Shown here: positions 1 to 9,820 of the stretch, piece by piece
How the letters are laid out: every line of letters starts with the position of its first letter
How positions within the stretch are numbered: the first letter of the stretch is position 1
Assembly (NCBI GenBank): GCA_002150815.3
Contig: NDFF03000056.1
Location: 1 to 64,000, forward strand
Source: Grammothele lineata
Lineage: Eukaryota > Basidiomycota > Agaricomycetes > Polyporales > Polyporaceae
Reading direction: 5' to 3'
Length of the DNA: 64,000 bases
Position numbers and translations under genes: made by a program
Notes under the pieces: model-generated
Databases searched by the model: none
Told to the model about the DNA's origin: nothing
Seen by the model: only the letters and a program-made list of their open reading frames with translations

Positions 1-29
1 CGAGGGTGTTGAAGAAGTTACGGCGGAGG

Positions 30-39
30 ACAACCCTCC

Positions 40-45
<6 letters not shown>
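30..45. repeat. Target-site duplication, left copy
   Basis: The 16 bases ACAACCCTCCAAACTT lie directly beside the T tract that marks the LINE 3' end. The same 16 bases occur at 10678-10693. The last two T residues are shared with the poly-A tract, so the true duplication is 14 to 16 bp. A chance match of this length exactly beside the tail is very unlikely. Confidence 0.93.

Positions 46-73
<28 letters not shown>
44..73 (-). repeat. Poly-A tail of the LINE
   Basis: Thirty uninterrupted T residues on the plus strand, hence A on the element strand. It lies 126 nt downstream of the ORF2 stop. The lack of interruptions suggests a young insertion. Confidence 0.92.
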
Positions 74-74
<1 letters not shown>

Positions 75-199
75 TGGTGCTGGGGGGCGTCCGATCCCGG
101 TCGACGCCCCCTTGTGCATTGGCGCAGGGGGTCCCTGCAGCCTCCACTCCCGGGGAAATGCCGTTACGCACGCCATATTGGGAGTGTGGGACTCCGTGG

Positions 200-3100
200 T
201 CATCCATTGCCTCGTCTACCCACTAAAACCCCGGGGGTCTGGAACCATGATTCCGGTCTCTGCACTTTGTTGATAGGGTCATAATGCCATGTATGTTCGA
301 CTAGCTCTCTAGTCAGTGCATTGCGTGCAAATCTACACCTGGCCAGGGCGAAGTCTAGGAGGCGTCTTCGTTCGATGCGCGCTTCCCATGACTTGGTTGC
401 TGCTTCTGCAGTTTTCCACTTACGGCGGTCGCTCCCATGCTGTATAACACGTTCGCATCTTAGGTTCCACAGGGCTTGAACTGTTTCAGAGCACACTATG
501 TGGAAGAGCCGCGTTCTGGCTTTGGCGCTCTGTTCATTCGCCTGTGGGAGACGTATTGCAGTTGCCCCAATCATGGTCCCTAGGTTCAGCTCAGGGATCT
601 TCGTTCCAATCCTTGTTTCTAAATATACTTTCGCGGCATTCCTTACGGCTACCATGGCGTCCTCGCGGCATGCGGTAAGGATATGCTCCGCGTCCTTCAG
701 GCTGCCGCAGGCCGTGCATATTGCACGTTCTTCGTAGCCTTGTATGTGAGTCCAGTACTTTCCTATGCGTAGGCCATTGTGAAGCAGCTTCCACAGGAGG
801 TCTTTGGTTCTTCTGGCTACGTCCTTGGACTTCAAGGACGTCCAAATCATACGCGGGGTCACTTTTCTCCCGGCCCCACTTTTGATATTCCGGATTACTG
901 TCTCAATCAGCCTGTCCGTCGCCGGCCTTTGTTTGGGAGATGCTCTGGTTGTTTTGACACCTTTGTAGGCTAGGCTCTGGGAGAGGCCTGCCAGCCTCGC
1001 ACCGCTTCTGAGGTACTCTCTGGGGGCAGGACATCCGTCCGTGGGCAGACTTAGTGCGCCTTCCGGGACGTGTTCCGCAGCCTCAAAGGCGTGCTCTAAG
1101 AGGCGTTGGTCCTCAGAGGTCTCAGCCAGGGTGAAGGTGGTCTTCGCAGACCTGCGTCGCAGCCTAGCGGCTGCGTCCTCAAAGAGCGTGCGGTTTGCCA
1201 CACCAATCCATCCTTTATCCTCCCAAGCCTGGAGGTGGGTTGTTAGCCCTTTCACAACATAACTGTTGGCCAATACTATTTTCAGGGTTGCAAAGGGCGG
1301 AAGCGTTTTAAGAATATGGTTCAGCGCGATCAGAATCATTTCTGCTTTGTTGCGCGTCTCGTGCGCGGCCAGTGGGAGCGCGCCTCTCCATGTTGTTTCT
1401 TCCTTACACCACCACGCGGCTGCCACGCGGCCTTCGCCTTTGCTTTTTACGCTCGCTATCGCAATCACCAGGGATTGTCCGGGTGCGTTGTATGGTTTGG
1501 GGGGGCGTCTTATCGGTTTCGTTGGCTGCTCTGCGCTCGCAAAGACTCTTATGATATTCTCCAGGGACTCCGGGTCAGTGATAGAGGGATTGAAGGCGTA
1601 GTCCGATTCCGACTGGTCAGCGTTCTCATCAGGTCCAAGCGTTCTTGGTCTAGGATCACTCAGGCCGTCAGTGCGGCGATTCGGCTCCGGCTTCCAGAGC
1701 TCATTGAGTCTCTCTACCAATTGCCGCGCCGCATTCGCGCATTTCGCCGGGTGGGGGCAGCTACGCCTTGTTCTGTCCGTCGCGCAGTCAAAGCACTCGC
1801 AGCCGTCGTTATTTCTATGCCTCGGGTTTCCAGTGAGGCCGAGGGTGCGCCTCGCCACGATTTCAGCTTCGGCGACTGTGCTCACTTCGTGCCTTTCCCT
1901 CAGGCAGCGCTGGGGGGCCGAATTGAAGGCTCGTTTTCCGGGTGTTTTCCCAATATGATACCAAGCAGGCATAGCTTTCCTCAAGGATTCGGATGGGTTT
2001 AAGGCTTCCACCCTCACGTGAAATTTCTCCGCTGACTTGACAAGGCGTTTAAGGTCGTCAGGTAAGCCGGTCGAGTTTGCGGACGATATCTTCCATGTCT
2101 GGAGGAAGGCATTTGACCTTGCCGACGGGTCCATTGATGCGGTTGTTCTGGTGCTCGCCCGGGCGAAGAGCGCATCGGCTATGTACGCCCAGAGCGGCCT
2201 CGTCGGGGAGAAATCGAGATAGTCTCGCAGCCATACCAGGTCAATGGCTTCGTTTCTGGCGGCCAAGTCTAGGAGGTTCATGCCTCCTTCCGCACACGGT
2301 TTCTGGAGGACATCAAGGGCCACCCTTGGGTGCCTGTCTCCTTTCCACATAAAGTCCCGAATCATGCGGGTGAGTGTATTCAGTACATTTTCGGGCATGG
2401 TTTGGACCTTAGTCATGTACTGCGTACGTCCTCCAAATTCTAGTCCAACAATGAGTTTTCTACCAGTCATTGTGGGGTTCTGTTTGCCCCATTTCTTGAG
2501 CTGCGATTCAAGAGTTCGGAGGATTCTCGCCCACGGCTCGTTCGGGGCTGCGTTGTTCCCAATCCAGGCCCCCAGGGATCTTATTGCCGTTCCGTCAGGA
2601 ACTAGTTTGAGGTTCTCTGGGAGCCTGTCTTCCTCGGGGTGACGTTTGCGCGTGTCTATTACAGCCCTTCGGTATTCAGGGGGTCCCATAGGTATGAGTT
2701 CCGTCTTTTCCTCATTAAATTTAGCCCTCGCGGCCTTGCACCAGCGGTCGAGGATTTTTTTTAGGTCTTCGTACTTGTCCTCTGCATGGAGGTATACAGT
2801 TGTGTCGTCTGCGAAGAGGGAGGTGATCACCCGCTCCGCAACTCCAGGGACAGCAATTCCCCGGAGCGTGGACTTCCGTAGTGCGCAGGCGAGGGGTTCG
2901 ATGGCAAAATCGAAAAGTAAGCAGGATACTGGGTCCCCCTGCCTAACACCTCTTGTGATTCGAAATGCTTTGCTGATCACTCCGTTGACTATTACCACAC
3001 TCTCCGCCGCTCTATACAGCCCTTGTAGTGCTTTTATGAACGGGAGCGGGAAGTTCATCTGCTGCAAGACTTGCCAGAGGTAGTCGTGATTAACCTTGTC

Positions 3101-5404
3101 GTATGCTTTTTCTTGATCTAAGGCCACCAGGGTTCCTTCAATCTCCTCCGCTTCGCAGTAGTCAAGCATAAGCTTCGCAAGCTTTGTTTGGTGGTGGATG
3201 TGCCGTCCTGGCACAAAGCCGGCTTGGTCCGGGTGGATCAAGGTTGGGGCCACCGTTGCCAGGCGTGAGGCCAGTATTCTCGTAAGTATTTTGTAGTCTG
3301 CGTTCAGGAGGGTTATGGGGCGGTAATTAACTATTTCCCTCTTGTCCTTTTTCTTGAAGATCGGGCAGATCCATCCGTCTGCGAAGCCAGTACCGGCTTG
3401 CACTCCGTGCTTCGCAACGTCTCTAAAGACGTTGCACAGGGCCTTCCTGAGATCAAAGGTGGGTTGCCCGGATTTCCTCTCAGTGTTGGCGGATCTAAGG
3501 AGTGCATTCCATAGCTCAGCGGGTATGCCATCTAGGCCAGGAGCTTTCCCATTCGGGGCCGAGAGGATGGCTTCTTCTACTTCCGATTCAAGGATTTCTC
3601 GTCCCATTAGATCCGCTTGAGATTGCGTAAGCTTAGTTTCTATTTGCGTGAGTGCTTCCCTGATCGCGTCCTCATGCTCGACGGTTCCGGGGAAGTCTGG
3701 GTCCATTTGGACACTGTCGTAGTGGGCTCTGGCGATTTCCGCCATTTCGTCCGAGCGGGTCGCGTACGCGGTCGCCCCTGCGGTCGGGCGTTTCAGTTCG
3801 TACAAAGGTTCGATCACAATGTGGAGGGGGGTGGTGTTCATTCGTATCCAATAGCGGCTAATCGTTTCGCCCTCCAGCCAGTTCCTCGCAGCCACTGCTT
3901 CTTTCCTGAAGCCAAAACGTTTGACTTCCAGCTCGTTGATTCTCTCCTGCAGTATTCCGGCCTGGATCCGTATCTCATCCTCATTCAAGGAGGCGTTCGG
4001 GTTCTCCAGGACCTTGTGGCGGTCCTCTTCAAGTAGGCGGATGCGCCTCTCCAGACGGGGGATTTTCACTGATGCATGCGCTTTGGCTAGCTTTCGTATT
4101 TCTGTTTTCAGTTCTGCGTACAAGCGCTGCGCTTCACCAGGTTTTTCCAAAACTGCGACGTCTAAGAGCGCAGAGGCGTTCGCCTTGCCCGTAGCTTGCA
4201 CCTTACGGATGAAGTCTTGGTCTTCCGGGAGCGTATTATGCATTCTCCATCTGCCTTTGCCGGTGAAGGGCTTGGCGAGGTTGGCTATGTCACATGTCAC
4301 TAGTTGGTGGTCCGTGTGCAGGCCTGAGCTACATGTGTCCCAGCTCTGCGCAAGTTTTAGAGTGTTCGGTTTCATATAAATGCGGTCAATCCTTGACTGA
4401 CTGCCTGTGGCCTTCTGGAGGTACGTATAGGTTCGGCTCGAGGGGTTCTTGTTCCTCCATCCATCGCTAACCCCTGCCTTACGGCAGAACGACTGAAGGG
4501 CATCGCGGGCTGCAGCGTTGTCCTCCCTCGCGGGGAGCCTATCTATTGGGTTTTCTGTAAGGTTAAAGTCTCCCATCATCACATCTACTGGGAGGCAGCT
4601 AGCCGCGTTCTCCATCATTCTCCAGAATTCCGCGTTTTCCATGTGGTCATTTGGAGCGTATATGTTTAATATGTCAAGGGCGGCTCCGCGGTTCCACGGT
4701 ATGCACACTTTGGCGGCCCGCCCTGGTGCTATCTCCTTAAATGTGACATTTTCTACGTCAATCATCTTCCGATTCAGCACAAAGGCCACTCCTCTCGCTC
4801 CCGTGGGGTTTACAGGGTCCTGCGAGTGTATTATTAGGAGGTTTGTGGCGAAGAGGTCATTCAGGGCAGTGACGCGCTCAGGCGTTAGGTGAGTTTCTTG
4901 CACTGCGAGGCACGCTATCCTTCTATCACGTATGAGTTGGTTCACAGCCAACCATTTGTCCGGCACAGCGCCGTTTAGGGCCCCCAGTCCCCTCATATTC
5001 AGGCTTGCAAGGGTGAGCCGCGCACGTGTACGCGCTTCCCCTCTCGGCCTTTGGTTCCTGTCTCCGCGGTTCTGGGTTTCATTACCGTCAGTTTCAGGCC
5101 CGATTGTCCTGCTTCCTCTGCACACAGGATCGTCATCGCGGTTCGACGCAACAGGTGGGACGTCTCGCGCTCCGACCCCATGTGGACGCCTGTCTCCGTC
5201 TCCCGGTAAAGTGCCACGATGTATTGTGTTATGTCTCTGTGTGTTATTCGCAGTTGCAGGTTCTCCAGGCGGTACAACCATTCCGTCCAGATAGGCATCT
5301 GTCCCTCTGCCAGGGCGGCTGTGCCCAACTCGATCACAGTCCGCGTACGCAATCCTGATCTCGGTTTGGGCAGCGTGTTCGCCGGAGCCTAAATAGGCTC
5401 GCAC
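200..5404 (-). CDS. LINE ORF2: endonuclease / reverse transcriptase / RNase H-like polyprotein
   Basis: Open for 1,734 codons. Residues ~129-370 are an AP-type endonuclease (exonuclease-endonuclease-phosphatase fold) with LTLASLNMRG, QETHL, MGDFNLTENP and a terminal HTDHQLV. Residues ~620-930 are the reverse transcriptase, with KAPGLDGIPAELW, NYRPITLLN, the block ALDQEKAYDKV and the catalytic FADD at ~864. Residues ~1330-1450 look like RNase H (LANSYVVKGL near 1378), but the usual first Asp and the Asp of the DS motif are replaced; one Glu (NKAE) remains. A C-x2-C-x7-H-x4-C zinc motif sits at ~1563. The frame opens after an upstream TGA and has a GTG, not ATG, at 5404. The first ATG is codon 42 (5281), still ahead of the endonuclease. 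ORF1 ends 330 nt upstream. The product would nick the target and copy the element RNA in place. Confidence 0.95.
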   Translation of the reverse strand: MRAYLGSGEHAAQTEIRIAYADCDRVGHSRPGRGTDAYLDGMVVPPGEPATANNTQRHNTIHRGTLPGDGDRRPHGVGARDVPPVASNRDDDPVCRGSRTIGPETDGNETQNRGDRNQRPRGEARTRARLTLASLNMRGLGALNGAVPDKWLAVNQLIRDRRIACLAVQETHLTPERVTALNDLFATNLLIIHSQDPVNPTGARGVAFVLNRKMIDVENVTFKEIAPGRAAKVCIPWNRGAALDILNIYAPNDHMENAEFWRMMENAASCLPVDVMMGDFNLTENPIDRLPAREDNAAARDALQSFCRKAGVSDGWRNKNPSSRTYTYLQKATGSQSRIDRIYMKPNTLKLAQSWDTCSSGLHTDHQLVTCDIANLAKPFTGKGRWRMHNTLPEDQDFIRKVQATGKANASALLDVAVLEKPGEAQRLYAELKTEIRKLAKAHASVKIPRLERRIRLLEEDRHKVLENPNASLNEDEIRIQAGILQERINELEVKRFGFRKEAVAARNWLEGETISRYWIRMNTTPLHIVIEPLYELKRPTAGATAYATRSDEMAEIARAHYDSVQMDPDFPGTVEHEDAIREALTQIETKLTQSQADLMGREILESEVEEAILSAPNGKAPGLDGIPAELWNALLRSANTERKSGQPTFDLRKALCNVFRDVAKHGVQAGTGFADGWICPIFKKKDKREIVNYRPITLLNADYKILTRILASRLATVAPTLIHPDQAGFVPGRHIHHQTKLAKLMLDYCEAEEIEGTLVALDQEKAYDKVNHDYLWQVLQQMNFPLPFIKALQGLYRAAESVVIVNGVISKAFRITRGVRQGDPVSCLLFDFAIEPLACALRKSTLRGIAVPGVAERVITSLFADDTTVYLHAEDKYEDLKKILDRWCKAARAKFNEEKTELIPMGPPEYRRAVIDTRKRHPEEDRLPENLKLVPDGTAIRSLGAWIGNNAAPNEPWARILRTLESQLKKWGKQNPTMTGRKLIVGLEFGGRTQYMTKVQTMPENVLNTLTRMIRDFMWKGDRHPRVALDVLQKPCAEGGMNLLDLAARNEAIDLVWLRDYLDFSPTRPLWAYIADALFARASTRTTASMDPSARSNAFLQTWKISSANSTGLPDDLKRLVKSAEKFHVRVEALNPSESLRKAMPAWYHIGKTPGKRAFNSAPQRCLRERHEVSTVAEAEIVARRTLGLTGNPRHRNNDGCECFDCATDRTRRSCPHPAKCANAARQLVERLNELWKPEPNRRTDGLSDPRPRTLGPDENADQSESDYAFNPSITDPESLENIIRVFASAEQPTKPIRRPPKPYNAPGQSLVIAIASVKSKGEGRVAAAWWCKEETTWRGALPLAAHETRNKAEMILIALNHILKTLPPFATLKIVLANSYVVKGLTTHLQAWEDKGWIGVANRTLFEDAAARLRRRSAKTTFTLAETSEDQRLLEHAFEAAEHVPEGALSLPTDGCPAPREYLRSGARLAGLSQSLAYKGVKTTRASPKQRPATDRLIETVIRNIKSGAGRKVTPRMIWTSLKSKDVARRTKDLLWKLLHNGLRIGKYWTHIQGYEERAICTACGSLKDAEHILTACREDAMVAVRNAAKVYLETRIGTKIPELNLGTMIGATAIRLPQANEQSAKARTRLFHIVCSETVQALWNLRCERVIQHGSDRRKWKTAEAATKSWEARIERRRLLDFALARCRFARNALTRELVEHTWHYDPINKVQRPESWFQTPGVLVGRRGNG

Positions 5405-5734
5405 GCAGATAGGCCAGCTCCATATCCTCGTCTTTCATTCAGCTCCATGTCGTACCGTCCGTTACCGTGTCGCTCAGGTTCTCGCTCGTGGCTCGCAGGG
5501 GTTTCAGGCAGATGGGTGGTCTATGTTAGTTCCTCTAGTATACACATGACCGGCCGCAAACGCCAATAAATACACTAAGCATCAGTCTCGCCTGCGTCAT
5601 GCATTGCGCAGTGGTTGAACACTCGCGCGGCGGTGAGGTGGAATGGAGAGTGGGATACGTGTCCATACTTTGTACGCAACCTATCATGTCGTCTCACGCT
5701 CGTTACGCGCCATACCAAGGCCCCACTAGGCCGT

Positions 5735-8332
5735 CTACTTCCGCACAGCGAGGAGGCGGCGGGCCCAGTCCCCGTGCGAGCTGTCGTTCTGCTGGGCGCT
5801 CGGGGTGGGGGTTTGAGTTGAGCGCGGGCGCGAGGTCGAGGGGCCAGCCATCGCGTTGGGCTCGCGGTCCCGACGGTTCCCGTTGGCGTTCGCGCGTCCT
5901 CCGCGGCCCCCACGGCTAGCATGGCCTCTGAGCCACGGGGTGGAGGGACGCCTAGCTGGGGCGTCGGTAGTCTCGACCTGCGGATCGGTCGTCACAGCCT
6001 GGGTGGCCGGGGGTGGGAGCGGCGTGGGGTTGTCTAGGGTGCGAATCGGGCCAGCGCTCGGGTGCAGTCCTTGGAAGTTGGGCGTCGAGGGGAACTGGCA
6101 CGAGTCAATCTGATGGTCCGAGCCGTGGCAGCCGGTGCAGCGGACCGGTTTGGCGAAGTTGGCCTGGAGGATGTGGTTGTCGAAGCGCTTCTGGCGGACG
6201 TCACGGAGCCATTCGTCCAGCTCATCGGCGTCCAAGGACGGGTTGTCGATGTACACGGCAGCGTCGACCGTGGGGCCGTCGACGCGGAGCACTGCATATG
6301 CCTTCCCGAGCCAGGCGTCGAAGCGAACATCAGGAGGGAGCCGTCCGTAGTCAGGGTGGCTCCTCAGGAGTTTGGTCGTGGATTCGCTGAGGGACGTGAG
6401 GGCGGCGCGCACAAAGGGGACGACTTGACCCTGTGCAGCCGTGGGGAAGCCTGTGAGCACTCCGAGGTGGCGGACGGGGGCGTCGGTGTTCTTGTACGCG
6501 AAGAAGGTTATTGCCCAGAAGGAGTAGACGCATCTCTTCGCGAGTCGCTCAACCACGGCGTTAGGGAGATCATACACCATCCACAGCATCGGTTGGTTCA
6601 TAGATCCGGTGAGGGGCTGCCGCCCGTCCTCGACCTTGGGCCGGGCGATTTGGAAGCCGGTTACTCCTCCAGCGGCTGCGCAGACGGCGGCGTACAGGAT
6701 GTGAAGGACTTGGTTGGAGTCGACCCCTGTGGTGGACGGAAAGGCCCATACCAGGATCTGGAGGGTCGTCAGAATCGATTGGGCGATTGCAAAGGCGTAG
6801 CGGGGCGGGCTGAGTGCGCGCGCGCGCGCGAGCATATGGTCAAAGAAGACCTCTCCATAGCCTCCGGGCGGGGGGTCCGCCAGCACTCCTAGGTGTACGC
6901 CATTGATCGTAAGGCCGGGTGCAGCGCTGCTCGCGTAGCTATTCGCAGTCGTGGCAGGGGTGTACGTGCTCGTGTCAGTGACGATCATCTCGTTTGCATC
7001 GCGAGCCACCAGTTCGTTGCCGAGCGCGGGGGGCTGAGGGGGCTGGGGCAGGTCGGGAGAGACGTCACGAAGGGAGAAGGTGGCGCCCTGGGCCAGGATG
7101 TGCATCCCTTGGGGGGCGGTTTGCACAGCGCGGTGGGGCACAGGCTGCTGGATCGCAGCGACGGCGGTCCGGGGGGGAGCCGGTCCGGAGGGCGAGGCCG
7201 CCAGCAGCAGGCCCGGGGTTATCGCGTGCATGTTCTCGGTCGACGTGGTCGGCGCAAAGGCGGCGGTGCTCGCAGGGGCGAACTGGCCGTGCCCCAGCGT
7301 GCTGCTAGGCTGCCCTAGGTTGTACTCGGGCGGGGCGCGGACATGCTCGGATATACCAGGGGCGTGACTCCTCTGGCAGGCGAGGTGGTGGTGGAGGTTA
7401 TCCGTTCGAGGGTTCACGCTCGGTACGGAAAAGGTGAAGTCTTGCTCTCCGTTGGTCGGGAGGAGGAAGTCCGGGGGCGGCGCGCATCGCATGGGGTTAG
7501 GGGCGACAGGCGGGGGAATGCCTGGACCGGTGAGGTCAACCGTGTTGCTTATGGCAGCGGTGTTGGGGAAGAGCGGCGGCGGGAGGGCGAGGTGGGGGAT
7601 GTAATCTCTCTGGGAGAGGATCGGCCAAAGAGGAGCGCCAACGCCCAGAGGCGGGGGCGCAGCTGGGGGGTCCTGGGCGAGCTGCATCGGGGCGAGTCCT
7701 GTCTGGACGTTCAGGAGGCCATCTACGCCCCCATTGCCAGAGGCGCTGCCGGCGACCCCAGGGTTGACACCCGTCAGGTCTAGGGCCGGGGAGGTTTGGT
7801 ACGCAGTCTGGGCCCCGCTCAGCGAGCACTCCCTCTTCCTCTTAGCAGGACGGTCCGAGTCGTCCGCCTGAGGGTGCGGGGCAGGCGCCACGTCAGCCTG
7901 TACGGGAGTTAGCGGGAGGGGTGATAGGAGGGGAAAGTTTGCTTGCCTGGGAGGCAGCGTTGTTGCCGTCCAGCCCGTCAACAAGGACGTATGTCTCTGC
8001 GCCGAGCTCAGCAGAGGCGAGAGAGGCGGAGAGGTTCTGTTTACAGCTTCAGCGCCGAGTCGTTCATAAGAGGTCTGGAGTCATACCGGTTGGGTGTTGG
8101 GGTTAGGGGCCTCCTCGGCCATTTCTACGTTCTCCTGCGTGGGGGCATCGGGAGCGGGCACGGGCACGGCCGGCGGGGCAGGGGCAGGGGGTCCTTCTAG
8201 GTTCGTCATGGGGTGCGGTTTTGGGCAGGGTTTAAGCTCAGGGATGTGGTCGAGCTCGTCGCTCGCAGGCCAGAAGGGATGGTTGTCGCTGAGATACGGC
8301 TCGAAGTCGGGGTCGATGAGGTCTTTCAACAT
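5735..8332 (-). CDS. LINE ORF1, gag-like RNA-binding protein, interrupted by one in-frame TGA
   Basis: The ATG at 8332 opens a frame that runs 83 codons to a TGA at 8081-8083. It continues in the same frame, with no other stop, to 5735. The downstream part alone is about 750 codons and has no ATG near its start (a TTG is at 7984). The protein is Pro/Ala-rich and low in complexity at the N-terminus, with a basic cluster AKRKRE (possible nuclear signal). It has a more ordered middle region and a CCHC zinc knuckle, C-x2-C-x4-H-x4-C (CTGCHGSDHQIDSC), near codon 613 of the downstream part (6102-6146). The C-terminal tail is Arg/Gly-rich. LINE ORF1 proteins bind element RNA, and the knuckle supports that role. 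The TGA may be a disabling mutation, a read-through site or a real boundary between two proteins. Confidence 0.8.
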
Positions 8333-9016
8333 GAGGGTGGCCCCGTACGAGTTCGTCTTTTATGTCCTGCGAATGTATTGTATACGTTATGCACGTTCGT
8401 TGGGCACTTACTTACTTTGGCCGCGTTTCTAGCCCGCAGGCCCTTCAGTTCGCCAGCTCATCGCGGCGGTGGGTTGGACGCGTCATGCGCGGGCGTGCTT
8501 GGGTTTTCGCGTCCGGGTGCTCAGTGGATGCGGGCGTCGTTCACATATTACAGCATCTGGTCAGCGTGTCTATTGGTTCCAGGGTCTGCGTGCGTCGGTG
8601 CAGCACCTTGGGAGTGGGGCAGCGCTTTCTTTCAGGCAACGGTGGCCTAGCTACAGTTTATTTGCGGTCGACCCTGGGGATTTGTGTGGAGGCGGTCGCA
8701 GCGTGCCCCGTTCAGGAGGGAAGACGCTGTTTACCGGTGTGATCTCGTGTCGGTCCCAGGCGCGCTCCGGGCAAGGTTCCATTGAGATGTGCCCAGGCTT
8801 GGGTTGAGTAGGGCGAGGGTAAAGTCCAAAGGCAGCGGCGCTCCGTTCCTAATTCAGATGCCGTGCTTAAGGTTCAGGCCACGCGGCCGCGGAGTTGTCC
8901 TTTCTGTCATTACTCATTACACTATGTCGTGCCGCTCGACGTATGTACAGGCGCCTCGTCGGTGCTTCGCCTCCGGCTACAGCTGCCCGTGGCTGTGGCC
9001 TCCTCCTCTGCCCTCA

Positions 9017-9820
9017 CTACAGTATTCCTGCGGGGGCGGTGTGCTTCATTATCGACTCCAGGGGGGGGAGGGCGGGCCACACACGATCCCTAGGGAGGGC
9101 GCCACGCGCGCAGCTCTCTGCACTACTTCTCAGTTCGGGTTCTTCGGCCGATGTCCGCGAGGTCGACAGCTCGCTTCCGTACGGGCTGGGCATCATCAGC
9201 GCTGCCGATGGCCCGCTTCTGTTTTCTCCTAACTCCGCTATAGACTCCGTGCATCCACTCCGAGGGGCGGGTTTCGCGGTTTTCGGGCGGTTCGACCGCT
9301 TTGTCCACGTGAAAGGGCTGCCTCGTGGGGTCTTGTTCGGGCCGCGTTTCCTCCGGGCGGCCCGAATTTCGGCCTCCGGTTCATAGGGGACCGGGGATTT
9401 GCTCACGTGGGCTGGCCATGCTAGCCTGGACTCCCGGTCCGTCACGCGGACCGTTACTCCGGGGATGTTTGCGATTCGCAGGACGACAAAGGCCGTGGGT
9501 GCTCCCATGAGGGTGTTCTGCACGAGGAAGGAGACTCCGTCTGTCGTACAGGCAATGACTTGACTGAGTACACCTTCAATCTTCAGATCCGTTGACTCGT
9601 ATTGCATGGCATGGGTGCCAGGCGAGTGCTGTCCACTGTCTAGGTGTTCAAGGGCGTGGAGTTTGACGTATAGTCCGACTTCCAGGGGTACGATGGGTGG
9701 GATGGGAATGTCGAAGTGTTCCGCTTGGGGAGGCATCCCCGGGGGGAAGATTGGGGGGGTAGGGATCGTGGAGAGGTCTGGCCTCTTGACAAAGATGCGG
9801 GTGACAGTATCGGGCTTCAT
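9017..9820 (-). CDS. Additional LINE-internal ORF, 267 aa, function unknown
   Basis: An ATG-initiated frame lies inside the element, upstream of ORF1 and on the same strand. I do not recognise a domain. Residues ~30-150 look ordered, with alternating hydrophobic stretches around IEGVLSQVIACTTDGVSFLV and TAFVVLRIANIPGVTVRV. Residues ~155-190 are basic (AARRKRGPNKTPR, TKRSNRPKTAKP). The C-terminal third is low in complexity and may not be real coding sequence. The target-site duplication places it inside the element. LINEs normally carry one or two ORFs, so it is either a third protein, a captured host fragment or a chance frame in GC-rich leader DNA. Confidence 0.5.
   Translation of the reverse strand: MKPDTVTRIFVKRPDLSTIPTPPIFPPGMPPQAEHFDIPIPPIVPLEVGLYVKLHALEHLDSGQHSPGTHAMQYESTDLKIEGVLSQVIACTTDGVSFLVQNTLMGAPTAFVVLRIANIPGVTVRVTDRESRLAWPAHVSKSPVPYEPEAEIRAARRKRGPNKTPRGSPFTWTKRSNRPKTAKPAPRSGCTESIAELGENRSGPSAALMMPSPYGSELSTSRTSAEEPELRSSAESCARGALPRDRVWPALPPLESIMKHTAPAGIL

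Noticed and set aside
6816..6830. Alternating GC run as a possible Z-DNA or recombination site
   Set aside because: It is short and encodes a plain Ala/Arg repeat within LINE ORF1; no further support.
6062..6892. Plus-strand frame of 276 codons
   Set aside because: It is antisense to LINE ORF1 and is explained by GC-rich codon bias; no features.
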